This document shows positions 6,237 to 14,308 of a DNA stretch of 17,057 bases, piece by piece (positions within the stretch are counted from its first letter, which is position 1; every line of letters starts with the position of its first letter). Below the pieces are notes generated by a model. The model saw only the letters and a program-made list of their open reading frames with translations. It was not told the origin of the DNA and ran no database searches. This DNA comes from Leptolinea sp. UBA1437. GTDB taxonomy: Bacteria; Chloroflexota; Anaerolineae; Anaerolineales; Anaerolineaceae. The translations under genes were made by a program, and so were the position numbers. The DNA lies in assembly GCA_002329625.1 (NCBI GenBank), contig DCTP01000057.1:8832-25888 (forward strand). Reading direction: 5' to 3'.

Positions 6237-6737
6237 ATGCCTCTGGTCTATTTTCTGGTTGTCGCAGCACTTATCTACTCAGCTCACAAAGCTACCAGAG
6301 TGAAAGGATTATTAAATGCCGCATTATGGTTAGCCGGGACAAGCTGTCTGACTTCAATATTGGTTTATATTTTAGGATCCCCCGGTTTAGCCGTAATCGA
6401 ATTGAGTGTCGGAGCGGGGCTGGTAACAGTCTTATTTGTCTTTGCGATCAGTATCATTGGTGATGAAAAAATTACATCGGATGTTTTTGTTCCTCATTGG
6501 TTAGCGATATCCATATCGGTTGTATCATTTGGCATGCTGGCTTATTTTTTGATTGCTCAGCATATGCCTTCAGCCCAATCGGTAACGACCTCACCGATTT
6601 TTTCAGATCTTTTCTGGGAAGGCAGAAAAATAGATATTTATCTGCAAGGCGCTCTGTTCATCTCGGGTATACTCGGAATCTTGTTGCTGATTGCTCCTGC
6701 GGTTTCCAAAAGAATTAAGGAGGGGAAGAATAAATGA
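6237..6737 (+). CDS. Hydrogenase membrane subunit, NuoJ-like (MbhD/MbhE-like)
   Basis: First gene of the group 4 hydrogenase operon. The 166-residue protein has about five membrane segments (near 2-16, 28-46, 52-75, 86-107, 134-157). Residues 25-77 resemble the MbhD/DUF4040 core shared with the MrpA C-terminus and NuoJ: L-N-A-A-L-W-L-A, G-S-P-G-L-A-V-I-E-L-S-V-G-A-G-L, with a membrane Glu55. The C-terminal third resembles the second half of NuoJ or the separate MbhE subunit. In Complex I and Mbh this part links the peripheral arm to the pumping modules. The start follows GGGAGGA by 5 nt. The stop overlaps the next gene as ATGA. The subunit name is by analogy; small membrane subunits are hard to assign by eye. 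Confidence 0.78.
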   Translation: MPLVYFLVVAALIYSAHKATRVKGLLNAALWLAGTSCLTSILVYILGSPGLAVIELSVGAGLVTVLFVFAISIIGDEKITSDVFVPHWLAISISVVSFGMLAYFLIAQHMPSAQSVTTSPIFSDLFWEGRKIDIYLQGALFISGILGILLLIAPAVSKRIKEGKNK

Positions 6738-7033
6738 ATACCCTGGTAATCATTGCAATCGTGTCATTGATCGCAATCGGTTTTTATTGCCTTATTATTA
6801 CCAGAAACATCCTGAAAATAATCGTAGCACTTCAAGTCTTGGTTAAAGGAGCTATGATAGCGATGATTTTGGCCGGAAAATTAACCGATCAAATGGAATT
6901 GGCTCAAAGTATGGCGATCACAATTATTGTTGCGGACACAATCGTAGCCGTAATCGGATTGGCAATGTCCATTCAACTACGCGAAAAGACCGGAACGTGC
7001 GATATCCATTCCATTTCGAAATTGAAGAGATAA
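6734..7033 (+). CDS. Hydrogenase membrane subunit, NuoK-like
   Basis: A 99-residue protein with three membrane segments (about 2-22, 27-47, 57-81), matching the NuoK/MnhC/MbhG size and topology. The C-terminal tail D-I-H-S-I-S-K-L-K-R resembles the I-D-S-V-S-E-M-R-G end of NuoK, which favours NuoK-like over MnhC-like. NuoK normally has two membrane glutamates needed for proton transfer. Here the first aligns with Gln34 (with Lys38 one turn on) and the second with Val71, leaving Asp68 as the nearest acid. The gene overlaps its upstream neighbour by 4 nt and is 3 nt from the NuoL-like gene, so it is clearly part of the operon. Confidence 0.8.
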   Translation: MNTLVIIAIVSLIAIGFYCLIITRNILKIIVALQVLVKGAMIAMILAGKLTDQMELAQSMAITIIVADTIVAVIGLAMSIQLREKTGTCDIHSISKLKR

Positions 7034-7036
7034 ACA

Positions 7037-8794
7037 ATGGCCGGAATACTTATTCCCTTTCTTATTTTCACACCTTGGCTGACCGCCATATTGGTTTGGT
7101 TTATCAGTGATAAACATGAAGAAGGATTGCATCAATTTGCAAGTGCCGGAGCGATCCTTTCCGCAATTCTGAGTTTGCTGTTGCTCTCTCAGATCGGAGA
7201 CTCAACCATATCCTTTGCAAAAATCGGTCCCCTTTTCGGTAATCTCTCCTTTTCAACGGATGCTTTAGGAATTATTTTGGCATGTATCGCTAACTGTATC
7301 GGTTCGTTGACAGTAATTTTTTCTGCAGAATATATGAAGCATGAGAAAAGTCTTGCCAGATATTATTCCATGGTACTGTTATTCATCGGAGCTATGTCGG
7401 GGTTGGTACTGACCGCCAATATTTTTATGATTTTCTTCTTCTGGGAAATAACAGCATTATGCTCCTATCAATTGATCTCCTTTTATAATGATGACCCCAA
7501 TGCGGTACGCGGCGGTTTGAAAGCTCTTTTCATTACGCAATTCGGAGGGATCGGATTGATGGTTGCCGGATTGTTGATTTTCGGTTACACAAACTCATTT
7601 GAAATCGGAAGATTTATTCAGGCAGCACAAGGCGGAGAAATTCCGGCAAATGTTTTAGGGATTATCGGTTTCACTCTGATCATCGCCGCAACGGCGAAAA
7701 GCGCTCAATTTCCTTTCTTCACCTGGCTGCCGGATGCGATGGAAGCACCGACTCCTGTTAGCGCTTTGATTCATGCCGCAACGATGGTCAATGCAGGCGT
7801 ATATCTCCTTTGCCGTTTCTTTCCCGCTCTGGAAGCAATCCCCGGTTGGAAAATGACAATCCTGATTCTCGGTTTGATCACGATCTTGATTTCATCGCTG
7901 ATGGCAATCTTTGCGACAGATTTAAAGCGGGTCCTCGCTTATTCGACTGTAAGCCAACTGGGTTATATGTTCGCCGCAATCGGAGCCGGATCGGTTCTTG
8001 CCTGCCAATTTCATCTGCTTTCTCACGCAATTTTCAAGGCATTACTTTTTCTTTGTGCCGGTGCTATTATCCATTCCTGCGGGACACGAGATATGTATAA
8101 AATGGGCGGTTTTTTTAAGAAAATTCCGTTTATCAGCGTCACTTTTATTATCGGATCATTAGCTCTTGCCGGAATTCCGATCTTGAACGGATTTTGGTCA
8201 AAGGAATTAATCCTCGAATCCATTCATTCCGGGACACCGATTATTATTTATATATTAATGCTGTTCTCTGTAATTCTTACCGCTTTATATACGATCCGTT
8301 GCGTATGGTTGGTCTTCTTCGGAGAACCGAGATCCGACTTGCATGTGCACGACGCACCTTTTCTCATGGCTTTACCGCTCGGGATTTTGTCATTAGGAAC
8401 GATTACATCTTGGCTTGTTTTCGAACCGTTCAGCCGATCCCTTTCAAACAGTTTACCTCTCTATGGTATTCCGAAAGAAACTTTGTCGGAATTGGTAAGT
8501 AAAATCTTTTGGGATCCATATACATTTTTAGCTTTAGGAATGGTGGCGATTGGAATTCTGGTCTGGTTTTTGAGAAATAAATTACCGTTACATAATAGCA
8601 TCACTCGGAAGATAGAATCGATTTCATTGAACAGTTTTGGGTTTGAAGCAATAAATAACGGTGTTGTAAACGGAATAAATGCAGCCAGTGAAGCGATCCG
8701 AAATATTCAGACCGGCTCATTAAATTGGAATATTTTCGGGATGCTGATCGGATTGATTTGTATTCTTATTGCACTTATGATCGGAGGGCTGTAA
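7037..8794 (+). CDS. Hydrogenase antiporter-like subunit, NuoL-like
   Basis: Large ion-translocating membrane subunit, 585 residues with about 14-16 membrane segments. The Mrp/Complex I antiporter core is clear: Glu137 in F-F-W-E-I-T-A (TM5), Lys221 in A-T-A-K-S-A-Q-F-P-F (TM7), W-L-P-D-A-M-E-A-P-T-P-V-S-A-L-I-H with His246, His330 and Lys334 in L-L-S-H-A-I-F-K-A-L, and Lys389 in G-F-W-S-K-E (TM12). These are the residues that form the half-channels and central charge path in NuoL. The final ~65 residues (G-F-E-A-I-N-N-G-V then an amphipathic stretch and a last membrane helix) look like the NuoL lateral helix and its anchor. It is probably the distal pump of the hydrogenase. Proton versus sodium use cannot be decided. 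Confidence 0.92.
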   Translation: MAGILIPFLIFTPWLTAILVWFISDKHEEGLHQFASAGAILSAILSLLLLSQIGDSTISFAKIGPLFGNLSFSTDALGIILACIANCIGSLTVIFSAEYMKHEKSLARYYSMVLLFIGAMSGLVLTANIFMIFFFWEITALCSYQLISFYNDDPNAVRGGLKALFITQFGGIGLMVAGLLIFGYTNSFEIGRFIQAAQGGEIPANVLGIIGFTLIIAATAKSAQFPFFTWLPDAMEAPTPVSALIHAATMVNAGVYLLCRFFPALEAIPGWKMTILILGLITILISSLMAIFATDLKRVLAYSTVSQLGYMFAAIGAGSVLACQFHLLSHAIFKALLFLCAGAIIHSCGTRDMYKMGGFFKKIPFISVTFIIGSLALAGIPILNGFWSKELILESIHSGTPIIIYILMLFSVILTALYTIRCVWLVFFGEPRSDLHVHDAPFLMALPLGILSLGTITSWLVFEPFSRSLSNSLPLYGIPKETLSELVSKIFWDPYTFLALGMVAIGILVWFLRNKLPLHNSITRKIESISLNSFGFEAINNGVVNGINAASEAIRNIQTGSLNWNIFGMLIGLICILIALMIGGL

Positions 8795-8795
8795 C

Positions 8796-10304
8796 ATGCC
8801 GATGAATCCGCTTTTTTGGCTTTTGATAACTCCAATAATTTGCGCTTTAATTCTTTATGTTGTCGGACGAACCATCCCGCCAGATGATGAATCAAGCCCC
8901 AATAAGGCAGCATGGTTAAGCTTATTTTCAATTCTTTTGACCGTTGTTCCTTTTGTGCTGACAGCAAAAAAATTTACGGAAGAAGGACCTGTTTCTTTAA
9001 CCGCAGGAATGATTACCCTCACATTTGACGGAATCAGCCTTCTCATGACTTCGGTCCTGTTAGTGTTGTCGGCTATGGTTGTATTATTTTCCGCTCAATA
9101 CATGGTGGCAGAAGATCATGAAGAGAAATTCTACGGTCAAATTATGATTCTGATGTCAAGTATTATGGGGTTGACAACCGCGACGGATATTTTCAACTTA
9201 TATGTTTGGTTCGAATTAATGGCTGTTTCGACTTACACGTTGGTCAGTTTTTATCGAAACCGTACAGAATCACTGGAATCCGGCATTAAGTACTTAGTTC
9301 AAAGTGCAGCCGGCTCGGTCTTAGTAATATTAGGAACTTCGATTCTTTTCGGATTGACGGGAGAAGTCAAAATTTCGGCAATCAGAGAAAGCATTCTAAC
9401 CTCAAGTCCGGCAGTAATCGCTGCGACAGCTTGTTTACTGATCGGCTACGGAGTAAAATGTGCAATCGTCCCAATGCATTTTTGGCTACCGGATGCCCAT
9501 TCTCAAGCTCCCGCAGGAATCAGTGCATTACTTTCCGGCATTGTGATCGAAACCGGTTTAATCGCATTGTTACGCGCTTTGAGTGCCGTCAGCCATGCTC
9601 ATCTCCCGCTCGGGACTATTTTTTTGGTGATCGGATGTATCAATATGTTTATCGGTACTTTTTCTGCCCTTCGTCAGAAGGAAATCAAGCGAATGCTTGC
9701 ATTTTCTTCTGTAAGCCAGATGGGATACATCCTTTTAGGAATCGGCTTTGCGATTTCTTTCCCCGCAAGTGCTCAAAATGCAGAGGGAATTTTTACTCAT
9801 ATTTTCAACCATGCTCTAATGAAAGGGTTAGCCTTTCTTTCCGCAGGTGCTCTGGTATATTGTATAAAAGTATCGAAAGGAAACCACGAACCGTTATTAT
9901 TGGATGATCTAAACGGGGTTTCCGCGAAATATCCTTTATATTCTCTGGCTTTTACAATCTCAATGCTGGCATTGGGAGGAATACCCTTATTTGCGGGCTT
10001 TATTTCAAAATGGCAAATTCTAGCAAGCGGAATAGCTGCTCAAAGGTCTTGGGTTGCCTTTTTAATTGCACTTGCCGGTATTAACAGTGTTTTATCTTTA
10101 GGACATTACGCACCTCCGATTAATCGTATTTATCGGCATGTACCAAACAATGATGAAGTTGCCGTTTCACCAAAGTTTCAACAAGCGATGATTATTCCGA
10201 TCATCATCTTAACCGTCGCAGTCATTCTTCTCGGTTTCTTCCCGGGTATTACCGCCGGAATAACCAAAGTCGCAAGCGAAACTTTATATACTATGTTTTA
10301 TTAG
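8796..10304 (+). CDS. Hydrogenase antiporter-like subunit, NuoN/NuoM/MrpD-like
   Basis: Second antiporter-like subunit, 502 residues with about 14 membrane segments and no lateral-helix extension. Key charges are in place: Glu140 in L-Y-V-W-F-E-L-M (TM5), Lys221 in G-Y-G-V-K-C-A-I-V-P (TM7), W-L-P-D-A-H-S-Q-A-P-A-G-I-S, Lys343 in F-N-H-A-L-M-K-G (TM8) and Lys405 in G-F-I-S-K-W (TM12). It could be named after NuoN, NuoM, MrpD or MbhH; the Lys in TM12 is shared with NuoN and MrpD. The ATG lies one base after the NuoL-like stop, with GGAGGG 8 nt upstream. Two tandem pumps point to an energy-converting machine larger than Ech. Confidence 0.91.
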   Translation: MPMNPLFWLLITPIICALILYVVGRTIPPDDESSPNKAAWLSLFSILLTVVPFVLTAKKFTEEGPVSLTAGMITLTFDGISLLMTSVLLVLSAMVVLFSAQYMVAEDHEEKFYGQIMILMSSIMGLTTATDIFNLYVWFELMAVSTYTLVSFYRNRTESLESGIKYLVQSAAGSVLVILGTSILFGLTGEVKISAIRESILTSSPAVIAATACLLIGYGVKCAIVPMHFWLPDAHSQAPAGISALLSGIVIETGLIALLRALSAVSHAHLPLGTIFLVIGCINMFIGTFSALRQKEIKRMLAFSSVSQMGYILLGIGFAISFPASAQNAEGIFTHIFNHALMKGLAFLSAGALVYCIKVSKGNHEPLLLDDLNGVSAKYPLYSLAFTISMLALGGIPLFAGFISKWQILASGIAAQRSWVAFLIALAGINSVLSLGHYAPPINRIYRHVPNNDEVAVSPKFQQAMIIPIIILTVAVILLGFFPGITAGITKVASETLYTMFY

Positions 10305-10316
10305 GAAATAAATATT

Positions 10317-10631
10317 ATGGATATTTTACTGAGTCCTCCGGTTGGTTTTCTGATCTATGCGATTATAGGCACCTTATTGGTTTTTTACGGGAAGAAGACC
10401 GCTCCTGTCGAAGATACAAAAGACGATCAAAAAAGGACTTTATACGGAAGCGGTGAGGTTGCGCCGGAAACCAGAGGGGTTCCGGGTTATAAACCTTTTT
10501 TGCTGATTTCTCTCTTTTTTGCATTACTTCATTTGGGAGTGCTGGTTATGGGCAGCAGCAATCTCAGTGTGACTTCGCTGGTGTATACGGTTGTATTAAT
10601 GTTAGGTTTATTGGCTCTGATGTTAGGCTGA
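10317..10631 (+). CDS. Hydrogenase small membrane subunit, NuoA/MbhI-like
   Basis: A 104-residue protein with membrane segments near 8-25, 59-79 and 84-103 and a hydrophilic loop between the first two. The loop ends with L-Y-G-S-G-E-V-A-P (42-50), which aligns in position with the Y-E-C-G motif of the NuoA quinone-site loop, but the Cys is replaced by Ser45. The gene sits just before the NuoB-like gene, the place nuoA takes in Complex I operons. The match is weak, so NuoA/MbhI-like is a positional and topological call. Loss of the Cys fits an enzyme that needs no quinone site. Confidence 0.65.
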   Translation: MDILLSPPVGFLIYAIIGTLLVFYGKKTAPVEDTKDDQKRTLYGSGEVAPETRGVPGYKPFLLISLFFALLHLGVLVMGSSNLSVTSLVYTVVLMLGLLALMLG

Positions 10632-10673
10632 TTTAGCAGACAGAGATATATTTTGAAACGGAAGAATCATAAA

Positions 10674-11258
10674 ATGAACAAGACCATCGATCTTTCGGAT
10701 ATCGATCCGAATGCAAAAGGCTCTGAGAAAACAATTGAAAACAGAATTCGTAACTGGGCGAGAATAAACAGCCCTTGGGCAATTCATTATAACAGCGGAT
10801 CTTGTAACGGTTGCGATATCGAACTATTAACTTTGATTACCCCCCGTTATGATGTTGAAAGATTCGGAGTGAAATTACAGGGGAGCCCTCGTCATGCCGA
10901 TATTTTAATCGTCACCGGTTCCGTGACCCTTCAATCAAAAGATCGCCTCATTCGAATATATAATCAAATGCCGGAACCGAAATTCGTTTTGGGATTGGGT
11001 TCCTGCGCGATCAGCGGAGGTGTATTTCAAAATTGTTATAGTGTTGTTCAAGGGGGAGTGAGCAACGTTATTCCGGTAGATGTCTTTGTCCCGGGCTGTC
11101 CTCCCAGACCGGAAGCAATGATTAATGGATTGATCATCCTCCTCGATATTGCCAGAGGGAAACGACAGAAATCGGATTACAGTCAGCCCATGATTATCCC
11201 CTCACCCGAACAAGATTCTGCTCAGGCAGCGGATAAAAAAGAAAGTGAAGCCGAATAA
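10674..11258 (+). CDS. Group 4 [NiFe] hydrogenase small subunit, NuoB-like
   Basis: Carries the [4Fe-4S] cluster next to the NiFe centre and passes electrons to it. The ATG at 10674 is chosen over an upstream TTG at 10653 because GGAAG lies about 8 nt before it. The 194-residue protein has four cluster cysteines in the NuoB/EchC/MbhJ pattern: S-C-N-G-C-D (Cys44, Cys47), G-L-G-S-C-A-I-S-G-G (Cys111) and V-P-G-C-P-P-R-P-E (Cys142). There is no Tat signal and no extra ferredoxin domain, so it is the minimal cytosol-facing type. The last ~25 residues are acidic, polar and probably disordered. The stop TAA overlaps the next ATG by one base. Confidence 0.94.
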   Translation: MNKTIDLSDIDPNAKGSEKTIENRIRNWARINSPWAIHYNSGSCNGCDIELLTLITPRYDVERFGVKLQGSPRHADILIVTGSVTLQSKDRLIRIYNQMPEPKFVLGLGSCAISGGVFQNCYSVVQGGVSNVIPVDVFVPGCPPRPEAMINGLIILLDIARGKRQKSDYSQPMIIPSPEQDSAQAADKKESEAE

Positions 11259-11749
11259 TGGAAAAAGAGGAATTACTAAATCAGTTTCAGGAAATATTTA
11301 CCGATTTGGCAATAAAAACTGAAATTCCGGCGATACAACCGAATCGGGTGGATGTTTATATTACTTCGAACGATTTATTAAAAGCAGTTCAAAAATTGGT
11401 CGAACATGATTGGGGATATTTAATTACTATCTCGGCTTACGATACGGCTGACGAAAACGGTAACCCGCAAATCGGATTAGTTTACCAATTCGGAGAACAA
11501 AATGTGATCGGAACATTACGTTTCTTTTTGCCGTATTCAAACTTAACAGTCGAATCAATATGCCCGATTATTCCTTCGGCGACCCTTTATGAAAGGGAAT
11601 GTATGGAATTATTCGGCATTGATATCCGAAATACACCGGATCGCTCCAAACTCATATTACCGGAAAATTGGCCGGATGGAGTTTTTCCGCTTCGGAAATC
11701 TTTTTCCGGCTTACAGGACAACCCGGAAACAAAATCTGGAGAAGAATAA
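11258..11749 (+). CDS. Hydrogenase subunit, NuoC-like (30 kDa family)
   Basis: A peripheral scaffold subunit that packs against the large and small subunits (EchD/MbhK/HycE N-terminal domain equivalent). It has 163 residues. The family signature is visible as L-Y-E-R-E-C-M-E-L-F-G-I, with Glu in place of the usual Asp before the L-F-G-I, and L-P-E-N-W-P-D-G-V-F-P-L-R-K-S-F near the C-terminus. It is separate from the large subunit, as in Mbh and Ech, not fused as in HycE and HyfG. It overlaps both neighbours by a single base (TAATG at each junction), which implies coupled translation. Confidence 0.92.
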   Translation: MEKEELLNQFQEIFTDLAIKTEIPAIQPNRVDVYITSNDLLKAVQKLVEHDWGYLITISAYDTADENGNPQIGLVYQFGEQNVIGTLRFFLPYSNLTVESICPIIPSATLYERECMELFGIDIRNTPDRSKLILPENWPDGVFPLRKSFSGLQDNPETKSGEE

Positions 11750-12957
11750 TGAGCGATGAAACAGTAAACAACTTCAATAATAATGGTCAGCAAAAGTATA
11801 TCGTTCCTATCGGACCGCAACATCCGGCGTTGAAGGAACCGGGACATTTTGAATTCACCGTAGATGGGGAAATTGTCGTAGGAGCTTCTATCCGTTTGGG
11901 TTACGTTCATCGAGGAGTTGAAAAAGCTGCCGAACAACGGACTTATACTCAGGATTTATATCTGTTGGAACGCGTTTGCGGTATTTGTTCGCATTCCCAC
12001 GGCACCGCTTTTATTCAATGTGTGGAGAAACTCGCAGGTGTTGAGCTGCCGCCGCGAGCGAAAGCAGTGCGCTGCATAGCAGGGGAGATTGAACGTCTCC
12101 ATAGTCATCTGTTATGGCTGGGCGTTGCCGCTCATGAGGGTGGATTTGATGCGTTGTTTATGTATTCATGGCGAGATCGAGAAATAGTGATGGATATTTT
12201 GGAAAACTTTTTTGGGAACCGTGTAAATTACTCGGTAAATATCCCCGGAGGAGTCAAAGAAGATATCACACAGGAATTTATTGACGGAGTAACTCCGAAA
12301 TTAGATTACCTTGAAAAAAGAATGTACCATTATCTCGACGTCGTGAATACAGACATGACATTTCGACAACGGACAGTGGATATCGGAACAATCGGCTTGG
12401 AAGAATCCGATCGTTTGGGTGCGACGGGACCGACCGCAAGAGCATCCGGAGTAGCTCGGGATATCCGCATCGATCGTCCTTATGACGGTTATGATCTATT
12501 TCCCATCGATATAACTTTGGATAACCGAGGAGATCTAAACGCTCGATTTGTAGTAAGAATAAAAGAATGCATCGCATCCATTCACTATATAAAGAATGTG
12601 ATGAATCATATGCCGGAAGGTGAACTGAGCGTGAAAATTCCTCGAAAGATTCCGACCGGTGAATATATGGCATCGGTAGAAGCTCCGCGAGGCGAATTAT
12701 TTTATTTCGTCCGATCAAACGGCACAGAAAGTCCAGATCGGGTAAAAATTCGAACAGCGAGTCTATGTAATTGGGGAACAATCGTTTCTTCGGTGGCAAA
12801 AGGTCATAAACTAGCCGATATGCCGATGATCCTTGCAGGAATCGATCCTTGTTTTTCCTGTAATGATCGAATGGTTTATATTAATAAAGGCTCAGGGAAT
12901 CCGGAAATTTGGACCTGGGAACAATTACGAAAATATGGGATAGCATACTACAAATGA
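11749..12957 (+). CDS. Group 4 [NiFe] hydrogenase catalytic large subunit, NuoD-like
   Basis: Holds the NiFe active site that reduces protons or oxidises H2. The start at 11749 gives 402 residues and follows GGAGAAG; an upstream in-frame start would overlap the previous gene. The N-terminal L1 motif is R-V-C-G-I-C-S-H-S-H (Cys77, Cys80, His84) and the C-terminal L2 motif is D-P-C-F-S-C-N-D-R (Cys368, Cys371). All four nickel ligands are present, which separates it from Complex I NuoD, where they are lost. A tail of 28 residues follows Arg374. In E. coli HycE the homologous peptide is cut off after the Arg of D-P-C-L-S-C-T-D-R by HycI, and a HycI-like protease gene closes this operon. G-P-Q-H-P-A and G-Y-V-H-R-G-V-E-K match the NuoD/large-subunit family. 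Confidence 0.96.
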   Translation: MSDETVNNFNNNGQQKYIVPIGPQHPALKEPGHFEFTVDGEIVVGASIRLGYVHRGVEKAAEQRTYTQDLYLLERVCGICSHSHGTAFIQCVEKLAGVELPPRAKAVRCIAGEIERLHSHLLWLGVAAHEGGFDALFMYSWRDREIVMDILENFFGNRVNYSVNIPGGVKEDITQEFIDGVTPKLDYLEKRMYHYLDVVNTDMTFRQRTVDIGTIGLEESDRLGATGPTARASGVARDIRIDRPYDGYDLFPIDITLDNRGDLNARFVVRIKECIASIHYIKNVMNHMPEGELSVKIPRKIPTGEYMASVEAPRGELFYFVRSNGTESPDRVKIRTASLCNWGTIVSSVAKGHKLADMPMILAGIDPCFSCNDRMVYINKGSGNPEIWTWEQLRKYGIAYYK

Positions 12958-13874
12958 GCGCACCACATCCTCTTATTTGTCTTTTCTTTTTTCCTGGCGG
13001 ATTATTTCTGATATTGGCTGCTTTATTATACGAATGGGCTGATAGAAAATTAGTCGCAAGATTCCAAAATCGAGTCGGCCCGAGAGTATTTCAACCGGTT
13101 GCCGATATGTTAAAATTACTGGTAAAAGAAGAGGTAATCCCCAAATCCGTAAACAGATCATTGTTCATTGTCTTACCGATTATCTCTTTCGCATGTGTCA
13201 TGACCGCATCACTTTATGTCCCCATGTTTGGAGTCGAAGCACCGATCGGTTTGCATGGAGATTTAATTATCACAATGTATCTTTTGTCGGTCATGACAAT
13301 GTGTTTAGGGATGGCCGGTGCAAACTCAATGAATCGATTTGCGGTCGTCGGCGCGACCAGAACATTTACACAGTTATTTGCTTATGAAGCACCGTTCATG
13401 CTGGCGCTCTTGATGCCTGCCATTTCGGCTCAATCTTGGAATATCAATGTGATTTCAGAATACGCTTCAGCCCATACCTGGATGATCGCCACCATACCGA
13501 TCGGATTTATTATTTCGGTAATCGGCTTAATGGGAAAATTGGAATTAGCACCTTTTGATGCACCTGAAGCTGAATCTGAAATAGTTTCGGGCGCGTTATC
13601 CGAGTATTCCGGCAGGGGCTGGGGATTATTTCGCATCGCGAAAGATGTTGAATTAGTTATAGGTATTTCTCTAATTGTCACATTTTACTTGGGCGGATTC
13701 GGAAATTTGGTGTCATTCTTATTAAAATCGCTCGGATTGCTAATAATCATCGCTCTCCTACAATCCTCGATGACCCGCCTCCGCATAGATCAAACAGTAG
13801 GTTTCTGGTGGCAAGCAGGTGCAATCTTATCACTTATCCAACTTATGATATTGATTCTGGTGAGAATACTATGA
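12954..13874 (+). CDS. Hydrogenase membrane anchor subunit, NuoH-like
   Basis: The membrane subunit that docks the hydrophilic arm and starts the charge path to the pumps (EchB/MbhM/HycD equivalent). The start at 12954 overlaps the large-subunit stop as ATGA. The 306 residues have about eight membrane helices. Family blocks are E-W-A-D-R-K-L-V-A-R-F-Q-N-R-V-G-P, close to the NuoH loop E-R-x-x-L-x-R-x-Q-x-R-x-G-P, and A-P-F-D-A-P-E-A-E-S-E-I-V-S-G with E-Y-S-G just after, the classic acidic loop. The membrane Glu in F-A-Y-E-A-P-F is also kept. It ends with a 4-nt overlap into the ferredoxin-like gene. Confidence 0.94.
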   Translation: MSAPHPLICLFFFPGGLFLILAALLYEWADRKLVARFQNRVGPRVFQPVADMLKLLVKEEVIPKSVNRSLFIVLPIISFACVMTASLYVPMFGVEAPIGLHGDLIITMYLLSVMTMCLGMAGANSMNRFAVVGATRTFTQLFAYEAPFMLALLMPAISAQSWNINVISEYASAHTWMIATIPIGFIISVIGLMGKLELAPFDAPEAESEIVSGALSEYSGRGWGLFRIAKDVELVIGISLIVTFYLGGFGNLVSFLLKSLGLLIIIALLQSSMTRLRIDQTVGFWWQAGAILSLIQLMILILVRIL

Positions 13875-14308
13875 AATTAATTGGAATGCTATCTGATGTT
13901 GTTTCAGCATTGTTTAAGAAGCCGGCAACGACAAAATATCCGCAGGTTAAAACGGAACCACCGGAAAGATATCGAGCAAAATTAGCCTACACTGCTTCCA
14001 ATTGTACGGGATGTATGCAATGCGTACGCGATTGCCCGACTCGTACCATCAAGATTATTGTTGTTGATCGTAAAACAAAACAGTTTGTAATGACCTATAA
14101 CATCGGAGAATGCGTATACTGCAAACAATGTGTTTATAACTGCAAATTTGATGCGCTTCATATGACCAATAAAATGTGGGAGTCGGCGGCGGGATCGAAA
14201 GGCGGTTTCCAAATGTATTACGGAAAGAAGGAATATATTGACCGAATCTTGGCAGAAACAACTAATCCCGGTACGCAACCAACTGTTGGCGAAGAAAAGC
14301 AATCCTAA
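13871..14308 (+). CDS. Hydrogenase ferredoxin-like subunit with two [4Fe-4S] clusters, NuoI-like
   Basis: Probable electron entry point, taking electrons from soluble ferredoxin and passing them to the small subunit (EchF/MbhN/HycF equivalent). It has 145 residues from the ATG at 13871, which overlaps the NuoH-like stop. Two full cluster motifs are present: C-x2-C-x2-C-x3-C-P at Cys45, 48, 51, 55 and C-x2-C-x2-C-x3-C at Cys81, 84, 87, 91. The usual Pro after the second motif is Lys92. The N-terminal amphipathic segment (1-16) probably lies on the membrane surface. No NADH- or formate-oxidising module is encoded next to it, which favours ferredoxin as the partner. Confidence 0.94.
   Translation: MKLIGMLSDVVSALFKKPATTKYPQVKTEPPERYRAKLAYTASNCTGCMQCVRDCPTRTIKIIVVDRKTKQFVMTYNIGECVYCKQCVYNCKFDALHMTNKMWESAAGSKGGFQMYYGKKEYIDRILAETTNPGTQPTVGEEKQS

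Noticed and set aside
9431..9907. 158-codon ORF inside the NuoN/M-like gene, and other long overlapping ORFs (for example 12278-12799 minus)
   Set aside because: They lie wholly within genes with strong family matches, and their translations show no recognisable domain; they are frame shadows.
7037..14308. Respiratory Complex I (NADH or F420H2 dehydrogenase)
   Set aside because: The NuoD-like subunit keeps all four NiFe cysteines, a HycI protease is present, and nuoE, nuoF and nuoG are absent.
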